A stretch of DNA of 29,536 nucleotides, taken from positions 1 through 29,536 of the forward strand of contig JBGVOM010000076.1 in the NCBI GenBank assembly GCA_045126515.1. Reading direction: 5' to 3'. Under the pieces are notes generated by a model. The model was not told the origin of the DNA, did no database searches, and saw nothing but the letters and a program-made list of their open reading frames with translations. Numbering within the stretch: position 1 is the stretch's first letter; every line of letters begins with the position of its first letter. The position numbers and the translations under genes are program-made. Shown here one piece after another: positions 6,282-15,319 of this stretch. The DNA is from RUG11237 sp045126515. GTDB taxonomy: Bacteria; Bacillota; Clostridia; Lachnospirales; Lachnospiraceae.

Positions 6282-7988
6282 ATGTCAGGATTTGGAAGTT
6301 TGTATGTGGGTGTGGCCGGATTAAAAGCAAATCAGGATTCCCTAAATACAACAGCACACAATCTGTCGAATATAGACACACCGGGATATGTAAGACAGCA
6401 GATAATACAGTCGGATAAAACGTACACTACTATTGGCAAGGCATCCATTAGCAATATGCAGGTGGGGCTTGGTGTTGACTTGTCAGATGTACGTCAGGTA
6501 AGGGATATTTTTTTAGATCAGCAGTATCGTAAAGAAGCAGGTCGTTCTGCATACTATCAGGCGTGTTATGAAGCTGCCTACGAAACAGAAAGCTTTTTCC
6601 ATGAACTGGAGGGGGAAACATACCAAGATTGTTTAGATAATTTGTGGCAGTCTGTGGCAGAGTTATCCAAGGAGCCGGAAAGTAAAGTAAGGAAAGAATA
6701 TTTTGTTTTAAAAGCAAGTGAGTTCTTAAAACGTTCTACGGCAGTTTATGATAGTTTGTCCGAATATCAGAATAATTTAAATAGGCAGATAACGGGCAAA
6801 ATTGACAAAATAAATGAATTGGGACAGACTATCAAGTATTGTAATGATAAAATCGTAGGAGTAGAGCTGGCAGGAATTGAAGAGGCTAATGATTATCGTG
6901 ATGCCAGAAACAAGGCGTTAGATGAGCTGGCAGAACTTGCTAATATTTCCTATGAAACAGATTCCGAAGGTTTTGTTACAGTTAAGCTGGAAGGCTCTCA
7001 GTTTGTAACCCGTGATACAGTAAACAAAATGAGTTATACCACGGATAGCATTACAGGATTCTACACACCGGTGTGGAAGCATGAGGGGAATGCAGAAGTT
7101 TTTGATTTGTCTTTGAAAATTTCTACAGAAAATGATACCAATGTGGGTTCTTTAAAGGCAATTTTAATGGCAAGAGGCGACCATAGAGCTAATTATACGG
7201 ATATTGAAGCTTTGAATCAGGCAGTGGCAGACGGAACCATGACAAAAGAGCAGGCAGCAGAAGCCTACGAAAAGAATGTTGGATATTCTATTGTAATGAA
7301 GACAATGGCAGAATTTGACCAGATGGTTCATGGCATTGTAACTATGATTAATGATACTCTTTGTATGGATGAGTATGCAGATGAAAATGGACCAACCACA
7401 GAATTATTCATTCGTATCGGACAGGTGGAAAGATATCAGAAAGATGAAAATGGCGATTATCTGGTGGATGCAGATGGATACTATATTCCTATCGCAGAAC
7501 AGAATCATTTGACGGATTCCAAAGGAAATTATCTGGCGGTAGGCGAAGGTGCTTCAGCATACAATAATTTGTATACAGTAGGAAATTTAATGATTAATCC
7601 GGCAATCCTTGCCAACAGTGGATTATTAGAATTCCAAAAGAATAATGGACAAACAGATTACAACATGGCTGAAGCAATGATAGAAAAATGGAATGGAGAA
7701 TTTGCCACACTGAATCCTACGGAAGAAAATAAGATGAACTTTTCAACCTATTACACAGGGTTAATGGATTCCTTGGCAAACACCATTGGAATATATCAGG
7801 GAATTTCAGAAGGCCAGGAAGCTATGGTAAATAAAACGGATTCCGCAAGACAGGAAGTTATGGGGGTATCTTCGGATGAGGAACTTTCCAATATGATTCG
7901 TTTTCAGAACGCGTACAATGCATCTTCCAGATATATTAATGTGGTAGATGAAATGCTGGAACATATATTAAACTCGCTGGGAGCATAA
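6282..7988 (+). CDS. flgK: FlgK, flagellar hook-associated protein 1 (first copy)
   Basis: 568 residues. The N-terminus has the rod/hook/HAP signature: GFGSLYVGVAGLKANQDSLN, then TTAHNLSNIDTPGYVRQQI. The C-terminus (about 525-568) carries the matching heptad helix, with NMIRFQNAYNASSRYINVV. FlgK forms the junction between hook and filament outside the cell. A family-typical helical domain (about 90-220) is followed by a variable beta-rich middle (about 220-500), which includes an acidic GDYLVDADGYYIP-like segment. The gene is preceded by GGAGGAG and followed only 14 nt later by a second full flgK homologue. Confidence 0.93.
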   Translation: MSGFGSLYVGVAGLKANQDSLNTTAHNLSNIDTPGYVRQQIIQSDKTYTTIGKASISNMQVGLGVDLSDVRQVRDIFLDQQYRKEAGRSAYYQACYEAAYETESFFHELEGETYQDCLDNLWQSVAELSKEPESKVRKEYFVLKASEFLKRSTAVYDSLSEYQNNLNRQITGKIDKINELGQTIKYCNDKIVGVELAGIEEANDYRDARNKALDELAELANISYETDSEGFVTVKLEGSQFVTRDTVNKMSYTTDSITGFYTPVWKHEGNAEVFDLSLKISTENDTNVGSLKAILMARGDHRANYTDIEALNQAVADGTMTKEQAAEAYEKNVGYSIVMKTMAEFDQMVHGIVTMINDTLCMDEYADENGPTTELFIRIGQVERYQKDENGDYLVDADGYYIPIAEQNHLTDSKGNYLAVGEGASAYNNLYTVGNLMINPAILANSGLLEFQKNNGQTDYNMAEAMIEKWNGEFATLNPTEENKMNFSTYYTGLMDSLANTIGIYQGISEGQEAMVNKTDSARQEVMGVSSDEELSNMIRFQNAYNASSRYINVVDEMLEHILNSLGA

Positions 7989-8002
7989 TGAGGAGGTAAA
8001 AT

Positions 8003-9835
8003 ATGGCATCTACATTTTATGGACTGCAGATTGCATATTCAGGATTGAATGCGTATCAGGCAGCATTAAATACAACAGGACATAATATTTCAAACGTAGA
8101 AACAAAAGGTTATTGCCGTCAGTATATAAATCAGACGGCAGCAGATCCGTTGCGTACTTATACCAGCGCCGGAATGCAGGGCGGTGGTGTTACGGTAACC
8201 GGTATCGATCAAATGAGAGATATTTATTATGATTATAAGTATTGGGATAATAGCGCTAAACTGGGTGAGACCAGTGTTCAGTATTACTATTCCCTTCAGA
8301 TTGAAAATTATTTCAAGGGAAGTGTAGTCAGCGATGAAAATGCAAAAGTATCGGATGATTTTTCGGCTATGTTTACCAATTTGTTCAAAACATTGGAAGA
8401 GGTGAAAAAGTCGCCGTCAGATACTTCTTTTCGAAATCAATTTATCAGTACGGCACAGAGCTTTGCAGAGTATTTCAACACTACTTATACCAACTTGCAA
8501 AGACTGCAGGAGGACTGTAATTTAGAAATTAAAGCAAGAGTAAGTAAAATTAATGCTATTTCAGAACAGCTTGCATCTTTGAACAAGCAGATTAATGTAA
8601 TTGAGAGCAATGGAAGCAAAGCGAATGATTTGAGAGATAAAAGGGCATTGCTCATTGACGAACTTTCCGCGATTGTACCTACGGAAATTGAAGAAATTCC
8701 TATTGTGGATAGTAATAATCCGGACAGAAACACAGGATTAAATACATACAATGTAAGAATTGCCGGTCAGACCTTGGTGAGCGGAACAGATTACAATACA
8801 CTTCTTATCAAACCAAGAGATGCAAAAAGTGGTGTAAATCAGACGGATGTACAGGGGTTGTATGACCTTGAATGGAGTAACGGTCTGGAATTTAGCGCCA
8901 GCAATGCACAGATGGGTGGAGAGCTTAAGGCATTGTTTGATATTCGTGATGGAAATAATAAAGAAAATTTTCAGGGGTCTATTGAAGCTGTGGATCAGAC
9001 GGCAAGAACCTTTACAATTTCCGCAAACAGTGTACCGGATGCCTATAAGTCAGTTTATGGAATTAATATTCCGGAACAGGGGATTATTACAGTGAACAAT
9101 GTGAAACTGGCTTATGACAGCTTTACATTTAATGAAGATGGAAGTTATACGTTCCATCTGGCAGAAGAAAGCGGTGGTATTACTCCTTCCTTGGTAGGTG
9201 CTAAGGCAACCGTTGGGGAAAGTATAGATTATATGGGGATTCCGTATTATATGTCCCAGCTCAATGAATTTGTAAGAAAATTTGCAGAAACGTTCAACAA
9301 CATTCATGAAGGAAATGAGGATTTAAATGGAAATACGGTAGGATATTTCTTTTCCGGAATAGATTCTGTAGATGGAACAGAATTACAGTTTGACGAAAAA
9401 GTGGGAAGTGGAACAGACAGTTATTATCGGCTGACAGCAGCCAATTTTACTGTGAAAGATGAATATTTGAAAGATTCTTCCCGCCTGGCAACAACAGGGA
9501 TTGTCAGTGAAGGTGTGGAGCAGGTGGATGTGCTGGAAAAACTGGTAGCTATCAAAGATATTCCTAATTTCTACAATGGTGGTACAGCCGGAGAATTTTT
9601 GGAATGTATTCTTACAGATATTGCATTAGACACACAGACAGCAAAAATATTGAGCAGCAATTACGAAGAAATAAGTAAAATGATTGAACAGCAGCGTTTA
9701 TCCATATCAGGAGTAGACAATGATGAGGAAGCATTAAATCTTGTAAAGTATCAGAATGCCTATAATTTGTCTGCAAAAATGATGTCCATAATGACAGAGG
9801 TATATGACAGATTGATTCTTGAAACAGGCGTATAA
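8003..9835 (+). CDS. flgK: FlgK-family hook-associated protein (second copy)
   Basis: 610 residues. It starts with STFYGLQIAYSGLNAYQAAL, then TTGHNISNVETKGYCRQYI, and ends with LVKYQNAYNLSAKMMSIM, so it has both the N-terminal and C-terminal D0/D1 helices of FlgK. It also has the YYDYKYW and FKTLEEVKKSP features seen in clostridial FlgK proteins. The middle differs in sequence and length from the upstream copy. Both copies are intact, share strong AGGAGG sites, and lie in one operon, so this is a retained paralogue and not a broken duplicate. Whether both sit in the same junction ring or the two are used under different conditions cannot be told from sequence. A FlgK-derived specialised junction protein is possible. 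Confidence 0.9.
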   Translation: MASTFYGLQIAYSGLNAYQAALNTTGHNISNVETKGYCRQYINQTAADPLRTYTSAGMQGGGVTVTGIDQMRDIYYDYKYWDNSAKLGETSVQYYYSLQIENYFKGSVVSDENAKVSDDFSAMFTNLFKTLEEVKKSPSDTSFRNQFISTAQSFAEYFNTTYTNLQRLQEDCNLEIKARVSKINAISEQLASLNKQINVIESNGSKANDLRDKRALLIDELSAIVPTEIEEIPIVDSNNPDRNTGLNTYNVRIAGQTLVSGTDYNTLLIKPRDAKSGVNQTDVQGLYDLEWSNGLEFSASNAQMGGELKALFDIRDGNNKENFQGSIEAVDQTARTFTISANSVPDAYKSVYGINIPEQGIITVNNVKLAYDSFTFNEDGSYTFHLAEESGGITPSLVGAKATVGESIDYMGIPYYMSQLNEFVRKFAETFNNIHEGNEDLNGNTVGYFFSGIDSVDGTELQFDEKVGSGTDSYYRLTAANFTVKDEYLKDSSRLATTGIVSEGVEQVDVLEKLVAIKDIPNFYNGGTAGEFLECILTDIALDTQTAKILSSNYEEISKMIEQQRLSISGVDNDEEALNLVKYQNAYNLSAKMMSIMTEVYDRLILETGV

Positions 9836-9851
9836 ATGAGGAGGTAACAGA

Positions 9852-11675
9852 ATGGGGATCAGAGTAACCAACAGCATGGTGACGAAAAATGCCATGACAA
9901 ATATAAATTTCAATAAAACATCGTTAAGTTCATTAAATACTCAGATGACTACGCAGAAAAAGATATCCAGACCTTCAGATGATCCGGTTGTAGCTATCCG
10001 TGCTTTGAGACTGCGTAATAATTTAAATGAAGTCAACCAATACTATGAAAGAAATATTCCGGATGCAGAATCCTGGTTAGAATTAACAAACGATGCTTTG
10101 AATAACATTTCAAGTGTTATGCAGACCATGTACGAAAAATGTGAACAGGGTGCAAACGGTCAGAACACCACAGAAGACAGACAGATTATTTTGAAAGAAT
10201 TACAAAATCTTTCTTCACAGATTTATGCGGAAGCAAATGCAGACTATGCAGGAAGAACTTTGCTCAGCGGATATTACACAAATAAAGATGTAGTATTCCC
10301 GGCAGATGATGATGATGCACATTATCGTATATCAGAAACGCTTTCAGCATCGGACATTTCAAAGATGACCTATATTACAAATAAATTTGATTTTGATCCG
10401 AGCAATCCTGCGATTCAAGATGCAGCTACTATGCCGGCAGATTGCGAAGTAACCAGAATCCGTCTTGCATACGATTCGCTGAATTATGATCCGAATAATA
10501 CGGATATGAAACTGGAATATAGAAAAACAGCAACAGGATTTTCGTCTACCAGAGCAACAGATGGAACAGCAACCATTGCACCTAAAGGTTATACCATTAA
10601 GACAACATTAAATGACGATGGAACAAAACAGGTAGTGGTAAATGGAAATCAGAAATTTAAGATTGATAAGACTGGACGTGTAGTTGCCGATGCTAATAAC
10701 GATGGTAGCGTAAGCATAAAATATAATGCCAATGGAAATATTGAGACCACCATTAAGGATACCTCTTTGTCAGAAGGATTGAACGGAGCAACCAACACAA
10801 GTATTACAATTGAAACCACTACGGCAGGAAGACAGGTGGGAGATATTGTTGCTACTTATGAGATGGATGTGGAAATGACAAGTATGGCAACCAATGAAGA
10901 TGAAGCCTACACGATTTTTAACGGAAATAATCATGTAAAATGCATTGCGGAAACAGGGGAATTGATTTTGGATGAAACGGCAATGAAAGAATTGCAGAAT
11001 CTTAACAGTGTAAACGGAAAAGAACCGATTACCTTTACTTATGAAAAGACCGGTTTCGACCGTTATGAATTAAAGCCGGAGCAGTACTTTGACTGCGTGG
11101 ATTTGACAGATCCTGCTAATCCTGTTACACATATAAAGCAGTCAGCAGACATTGAGTATACCATCAGTTTTAATCAGGAATTAAAGGTAAACACAGAAGC
11201 CAGTGATGCGTTCAATCACGATACTAACCGAGATGTGGAAGAATTGATTGAAATGATTAGTGCATCTCTGAAAGCGGATGAGGTGGTAAGCCAGATTGAG
11301 AGAATGTTAAAAGATGATACTTATTCCAATCAGAAAGAGGAATTAGAAAGCATGCTGGATGCTGCAAAAAGACAGAGTGATATTGCCAACGAAAAAGTGA
11401 GAAAAGCCTATTCTCAGGGAATGGGCAATTTCCAAAAATATCTGGAAAAAATCAATACACAGATTACTGACGTGGGAAGCCGTCAGAACCGTCTTGCCAT
11501 TGTGGAAACAAGAATGGAAGAACAACAGTACAATTTCAAGGAATTGAAATCCAGAAACGAAGATAAAGATATTGAAGACATTATGATTGAGTATCAGTCT
11601 GCATATACTGCTTATCAGGCATCTTTGAGTGCCACAGCAAAGTTGGCACAGAACACATTGTTAAACTTCTTATAA
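9852..11675 (+). CDS. flgL: FlgL, flagellar hook-associated protein 3, with large central insertion
   Basis: 607 residues, about twice the roughly 300 of B. subtilis or E. coli FlgL. The N-terminus (VTNSMVTKNAMTNINFNK, then KKISRPSDDPVVAIRALRLR, DAESWLELTNDALNNIS) and the C-terminus (GSRQNRLAIVETRMEEQQYN, EDIMIEYQSAYTAYQASLSA) are typical flagellin-fold D0/D1 helices. Residues about 150-455 are extra: a Thr/Asn/Asp-rich, beta-strand-like region expected to be surface-exposed at the hook-filament junction. FlgL connects the FlgK ring to the flagellin filament. It is the last structural gene of the flgMNKKL run, 16 nt after the second flgK. Confidence 0.93.
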   Translation: MGIRVTNSMVTKNAMTNINFNKTSLSSLNTQMTTQKKISRPSDDPVVAIRALRLRNNLNEVNQYYERNIPDAESWLELTNDALNNISSVMQTMYEKCEQGANGQNTTEDRQIILKELQNLSSQIYAEANADYAGRTLLSGYYTNKDVVFPADDDDAHYRISETLSASDISKMTYITNKFDFDPSNPAIQDAATMPADCEVTRIRLAYDSLNYDPNNTDMKLEYRKTATGFSSTRATDGTATIAPKGYTIKTTLNDDGTKQVVVNGNQKFKIDKTGRVVADANNDGSVSIKYNANGNIETTIKDTSLSEGLNGATNTSITIETTTAGRQVGDIVATYEMDVEMTSMATNEDEAYTIFNGNNHVKCIAETGELILDETAMKELQNLNSVNGKEPITFTYEKTGFDRYELKPEQYFDCVDLTDPANPVTHIKQSADIEYTISFNQELKVNTEASDAFNHDTNRDVEELIEMISASLKADEVVSQIERMLKDDTYSNQKEELESMLDAAKRQSDIANEKVRKAYSQGMGNFQKYLEKINTQITDVGSRQNRLAIVETRMEEQQYNFKELKSRNEDKDIEDIMIEYQSAYTAYQASLSATAKLAQNTLLNFL

Positions 11676-11709
11676 AGTATGATAGAATAGAACAGTATCA
11701 CAAATTCGT

Positions 11710-11734
11710 AGGGGCGATCTGATGGGGCGCCCCT
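11710..11734 (+). other. GC-rich hairpin between flgL and fliW
   Basis: AGGGGCG at 11710-11716 pairs with CGCCCCT at 11728-11734 around an 11-nt loop (ATCTGATGGGG). It is followed by TTCAT, not a T run, so it is a weak terminator candidate. It stands out as GC-rich in an AT-rich gap 20 nt before the fliW start and may set relative expression of flgL and fliW. Confidence 0.45.
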
Positions 11735-11753
11735 TTCATAAAGGAGAAAAAAT

Positions 11754-12212
11754 ATGTCAGTAAATACAAAAATGTTTGGAGAAATTGAGATTGAAAAAGA
11801 AAAGATAATTACATTTGAGAAGGGATTAATTGGACTTCCGGATTTAAAAAAATTTGCACTGATTACAGATGCGGAATCTGACAACAGCAAAATTCAATGG
11901 CTTCAGTCCTTAGATGAGCCGTCCATGGCACTTCCGATTATCAATCCTTATGAAATTATAGAAAAATATAATCCAGTGGTGGAAGACGAATTGTTAAAGT
12001 CACTGGGAGAATTTAAAGAAGAAGATTTAATGCTTATGGTAACCATCCGTGTTCCTGAGGATGTCACTCAGATGACTATTAATTTAAAAGGACCGATTAT
12101 CATTAATGTAGAAACAAAAAAAGGATGTCAGATTATTGTGGAAGATGATATGCAGGTGAGATTCCCGGTATATGATATTTTGAAAGAAAAAAAAGAAAAG
12201 GGAGGAGAATAA
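11754..12212 (+). CDS. fliW: FliW, flagellar assembly factor and CsrA antagonist
   Basis: 152 residues, the usual size. The FliW motif FGEIEIEKEKIITFEKGLIG at the N-terminus, the phrase LPIINPYEI, and VTIRVPEDVTQMTINLKGPI followed by IIN are all present. In Firmicutes FliW binds CsrA and free flagellin in a partner switch: when flagellin accumulates it sequesters FliW, freeing CsrA to block flagellin translation. The adjacent csrA starts one base after the fliW stop, the standard arrangement. An AAGGAG site sets the start. Both products are cytoplasmic. Confidence 0.95.
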   Translation: MSVNTKMFGEIEIEKEKIITFEKGLIGLPDLKKFALITDAESDNSKIQWLQSLDEPSMALPIINPYEIIEKYNPVVEDELLKSLGEFKEEDLMLMVTIRVPEDVTQMTINLKGPIIINVETKKGCQIIVEDDMQVRFPVYDILKEKKEKGGE

Positions 12213-12213
12213 A

Positions 12214-12435
12214 ATGCTTGCATTATCCAGAAAAACAGGAGAATCTATTGTAATTGATAATGATATAGAAGTAACCGTACTTGAAATCAAAGGAGATCAG
12301 GTGAAGCTTGGAATCAAGGCACCAAAGGTAGTTCCGGTATATCGAAAAGAAATATTTGCTCAGATAAAAGAAGAAAACATGAATGCATTTGTAGGAGAAT
12401 CGGGCTTAGAAGCACTGAAAAAAGTAGGAAAATAA
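12214..12435 (+). CDS. csrA: CsrA, carbon storage / flagellin translation regulator
   Basis: 73 residues, starting with MLALSRKTGESIVIDNDIEV and containing VKLGIKAPKVVPVYRKEI, the invariant CsrA beta-strand core. The C-terminal helix is the slightly longer Gram-positive type that binds FliW. CsrA dimers bind A(N)GGA sites, usually in hairpin loops, and block ribosome entry. The ribosome binding site GGGAGGAG lies in the last codons of fliW and one base separates the genes, so translation is probably coupled. Likely target sites are present in the flagellin leader at 16469-16501. Confidence 0.96.
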   Translation: MLALSRKTGESIVIDNDIEVTVLEIKGDQVKLGIKAPKVVPVYRKEIFAQIKEENMNAFVGESGLEALKKVGK

Positions 12436-12473
12436 TTTTGCATTTATATTCTGGCAAAATCTAGAAAAACGTA

Positions 12474-12500
12474 TTAATTTTTATGAAATTAAGCCGATAA
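12474..12500 (+). promoter_or_regulatory. Sigma-D-like promoter for flaG-fliD-fliS
   Basis: GCCGATAA at 12493-12500 is a perfect sigma-D -10. TAAT at 12475-12478 (14-nt spacer) or TTAA at 12474-12477 (15-nt) gives a partial -35. It lies in the csrA-flaG gap, where such a promoter is expected, leaving a leader of roughly 130 nt before flaG. Confidence 0.6.
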
Positions 12501-12634
12501 AAGAAGTAGATAGGCAAAAAATAGCTATATAGTAAGAAAAATACAAGGAAGTGTACCTGACCGGCAGAGTTATCTGTCATGTTCATACAGAGGGGGTATG
12601 GAATGAAGTCAGGGAAACATATGGAGGTGTAATT

Positions 12635-13018
12635 ATGGGTGACATTAATAGCGTAAAGGCGGGGGAGGCATCCTATAGTGGTGTATCTGATGTATCAGCA
12701 CCCACCAGAAAGTCATCAGCAACTGAGAAGAAGCCTGCGATGGAAGTGGCAGAAAAGGATGCAAAGGACAAAGACGCAACAGCCAACGGATTCAGAAAGA
12801 GTACGGTTAAGAATGCGATTGATACCGCAAATGATTCATTGAAAGCAAATCGTACTTCTGCAAGATTTAAGTATCATGAGGCAACAAAACAGGTTTCCAT
12901 CAAGATTATTGATGATGAGACACAAGAAGTTATCAAAGAGATACCGCCTGAAAAATCCATTGAAATGGTAGAAAAAATGCTGGAATTATCAGGTATATTG
13001 GTGGATGAGAAAAGATAG
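12635..13018 (+). CDS. flaG: FlaG family flagellar protein
   Basis: 127 residues. The N-terminal 65 or so are low-complexity Ser/Lys/Ala/Asp; the C-terminal half is the FlaG domain, with ARFKYHEATKQVSIKIIDDE, EVIKEIPPEKSIEMVEKM and GILVDEKR. FlaG is linked to filament length or stability in several bacteria and is usually upstream of fliD, as here (33 nt gap). The frame is open from a GTG at 12551, but GGAGG at 12623-12627 lies 7 nt before ATG 12635, and the upstream codons look unlike the family, so I use 12635. Confidence 0.9.
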   Translation: MGDINSVKAGEASYSGVSDVSAPTRKSSATEKKPAMEVAEKDAKDKDATANGFRKSTVKNAIDTANDSLKANRTSARFKYHEATKQVSIKIIDDETQEVIKEIPPEKSIEMVEKMLELSGILVDEKR

Positions 13019-13051
13019 AATTTCAAGAAAGCGGAATAGGAGGTAATTATC

Positions 13052-15187
13052 ATGGCAATTCGTATGACAGGTATGATTTCCGGACTTGATACGGAATCCT
13101 TAATACAGAGTCTCGTAGAAGCCCAGCAATTAAAGAATAAGAAAACTGTAGATAAAAAGACGAAATTAGAGTGGACACAGGATAAATGGAAAGAGTTGAA
13201 TACGAAGCTGTATTCTTTATATACTACAGAGTTGAATAAACTTACATTACAGAGTTCATACTTGACGAAAAAAGCAACGATAAGTGATGAAACAAAATTA
13301 TCTGTAAAGGCGGGAGCAACTGCTCCATTGGGCTCCCAGAAAATAGAGATAACCCAACTGGCATCTTCCGGATATCTGACGGGTTCCGAATTGGATGATT
13401 CCGTCAGCAAATCATCAACTTTAAAAGATTTAGGAATTACAGGAAATGCCACATTGAATTTAACAGTAGGTACTCGTTCTACATATATAGAAGTAAATGA
13501 AGATATGACAATTGGTTCTTTCGTTTCACAATTGCAGAACGGTGGCGTTAATGCCAATTATGATGAAAAGAATCACAGATTGTTCTTAAGCTCAAAACAG
13601 TCAGGTCTTGATAATGATTTCTCTCTGACATCATCTTCGGCAAACGGTACAGCTGTGTTACAGAAATTGGGACTTGCAACCGCTACAATGTCAGATTCAG
13701 ATAAGCTGACATATGATACATGGGCTGCCAACGCTGTATATAAAGCAGACGGAAGTATTGATAAAACGGAAACCATTGCCGCAATCAAAGCCAATGAAGC
13801 TACTAAGACAGCAATTGATGATGAAGTGGCGAAAAGAGTTGCTTCCTATACAGCAAGTGTGGAAAGCCTTACAAAAAATAATGAAGAACTGACAAAATCA
13901 AATGAGTCTTTGGTAAAAGCAACAGATAATAATAATCAGGTAATCTCAGATGTGAAAGCAACAGAGTCTTACAAAGAAATTTTTGCGGCAGGTGTGTACA
14001 CAGAAGATAACTTAGAAGGCGCAAAGACAGGTTTGGAAAGCGAAATCGAAAGCTTGAAAGCAGCGAAAGAAGCAGGTACCATTTCGGAAGAAGATTATGA
14101 GAAAAATGTGACGAAGAAAGAAACACAGAAATCACAGTTAGAACAGATATTAAGCCTACAGAAAACTAATGCGGAAAACACAGAAAATATCACAAAGAAC
14201 CAGCAGACAATTACTGAAAACACTACAAAGATTAACGGATATAATGCAAAACTTGCAAGCGACAATGCAGGAGTAATTGCAGAAGTAGAAGATATCATGG
14301 TAGAAAAGGCTGATTATGCAGCCAAGGTAAAGAATGGAACAGTTATAGTAACCGGTAGTGCAAAGAAGATTGACGGAAAGAATGCAAAATTCACCTTAAA
14401 TGGTGCTGATTTTGAGTCTGACAGCAATGAGACAACTGTGAATGGTATCACATTAACCATGACTGACGTGACAGAGGCAGGCAAACCGGTGACATTTACC
14501 TTAACAAACGATACACAGGCAGTCTACGATACCATTAAAGGCTTTGTGAAAAAGTATAATGAAATCTTAAAGGAAATGAATGATTTGTATTATGCAGATT
14601 CTGCCCGTGGATACGACCCGTTATCTGATGACGAAAGAGAAGCCATGACAGATGACCAGATTGAAAAGTGGGAGAAAAAGATTAAGGATTCATTACTTCG
14701 AAGAGATTCTACACTTGGTTCCCTGACCGGTGCAATGAAAAATGCGTTGCTGACTTCGGTGGAAGTGGATGGCAAAAGATATTCTCTCTCCAGTTTTGGA
14801 GTAGGAACATCTTCTATATACACAGAGAGAGGTTTACTTCATATAAAAGGGGATTCGGAAGATACTCTGTATGCCAGCGATACTAATAAGTTAATGGCGG
14901 CATTGGAAGATGATCCGGATACCGTGATGCAGGTGTTTTCCGGAGTAGCTAAGAATTTGTACAAAACAATGCAGGACAAGATGAAGAAGACCAGTCTTAG
15001 CAGTGCATTGACGTTTTACAATGATGTTTATATGAAGAATCAGATTATTGCATATAATAAACAGATTAGTAAAGATGAAGAAAAACTTACAGATTTAGAG
15101 GATAAGTATTACAAACAGTTTGCTGCAATGGAAACAGCAATGGCTAAAATGCAGTCACAGCAGAACTCTTTATCTGCTTATTTGTAA
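13052..15187 (+). CDS. fliD: FliD, flagellar filament cap protein (HAP2), enlarged
   Basis: 711 residues, longer than the usual 450-680. The N-terminal FliD domain is clear (RMTGMISGLDTESLIQSLVE, WKELNTKLYSLY, then LASSGYLTGSEL). The C-terminal domain is also clear (VKKYNEILKEMNDLYYADSA, YSLSSFGVGTS, YNKQISKDEEKLTDLEDKYY). Residues about 240-425 form a Lys/Glu/Asn/Thr-rich stretch with heptad character (KNNEELTKSNESLVKATDNN and beyond), predicted as an inserted coiled coil. FliD caps the growing filament and folds incoming flagellin outside the cell; in gut bacteria it may also contact mucus. AGGAGG precedes the ATG. A hairpin follows before fliS. Confidence 0.94.
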   Translation: MAIRMTGMISGLDTESLIQSLVEAQQLKNKKTVDKKTKLEWTQDKWKELNTKLYSLYTTELNKLTLQSSYLTKKATISDETKLSVKAGATAPLGSQKIEITQLASSGYLTGSELDDSVSKSSTLKDLGITGNATLNLTVGTRSTYIEVNEDMTIGSFVSQLQNGGVNANYDEKNHRLFLSSKQSGLDNDFSLTSSSANGTAVLQKLGLATATMSDSDKLTYDTWAANAVYKADGSIDKTETIAAIKANEATKTAIDDEVAKRVASYTASVESLTKNNEELTKSNESLVKATDNNNQVISDVKATESYKEIFAAGVYTEDNLEGAKTGLESEIESLKAAKEAGTISEEDYEKNVTKKETQKSQLEQILSLQKTNAENTENITKNQQTITENTTKINGYNAKLASDNAGVIAEVEDIMVEKADYAAKVKNGTVIVTGSAKKIDGKNAKFTLNGADFESDSNETTVNGITLTMTDVTEAGKPVTFTLTNDTQAVYDTIKGFVKKYNEILKEMNDLYYADSARGYDPLSDDEREAMTDDQIEKWEKKIKDSLLRRDSTLGSLTGAMKNALLTSVEVDGKRYSLSSFGVGTSSIYTERGLLHIKGDSEDTLYASDTNKLMAALEDDPDTVMQVFSGVAKNLYKTMQDKMKKTSLSSALTFYNDVYMKNQIIAYNKQISKDEEKLTDLEDKYYKQFAAMETAMAKMQSQQNSLSAYL

Positions 15188-15233
15188 GAAAAGTAAAATG
15201 TTGTAGAAACAATAGGATATAAGTAAGAAATAG

Positions 15234-15276
15234 AAGAAAGACTTCTTAATGTAACAGATTCTAAGAAGTCTTTCTT
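15234..15276 (+). terminator. Hairpin between fliD and fliS
   Basis: The 15-bp stem 15234-15248 / 15262-15276 (AGAAAGACTTCTTA with its complement) encloses a 13-nt loop. The right arm ends in TTTCTTTCG, a poor T tract, so termination may be partial, tuning fliS relative to fliD. Confidence 0.65.
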
Positions 15277-15319
15277 TCGCTAAAAAAGATAAAATAATCG
15301 GGAATATGGGAGGATAAAT

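Noticed and set aside
12611..12627. AGGGA plus GGAGG in the flaG leader as a CsrA target like that of flagellin
   Set aside because: The first motif is not in a visible hairpin loop, so support is too weak.
12551..12634. GTG-started 28-codon extension of FlaG
   Set aside because: The well spaced GGAGG before ATG 12635 and the lack of FlaG-like sequence upstream favour the shorter protein.
12874..13557. 227-codon open frame on the - strand across flaG and fliD
   Set aside because: It covers two well supported genes on the + strand and has no family features.
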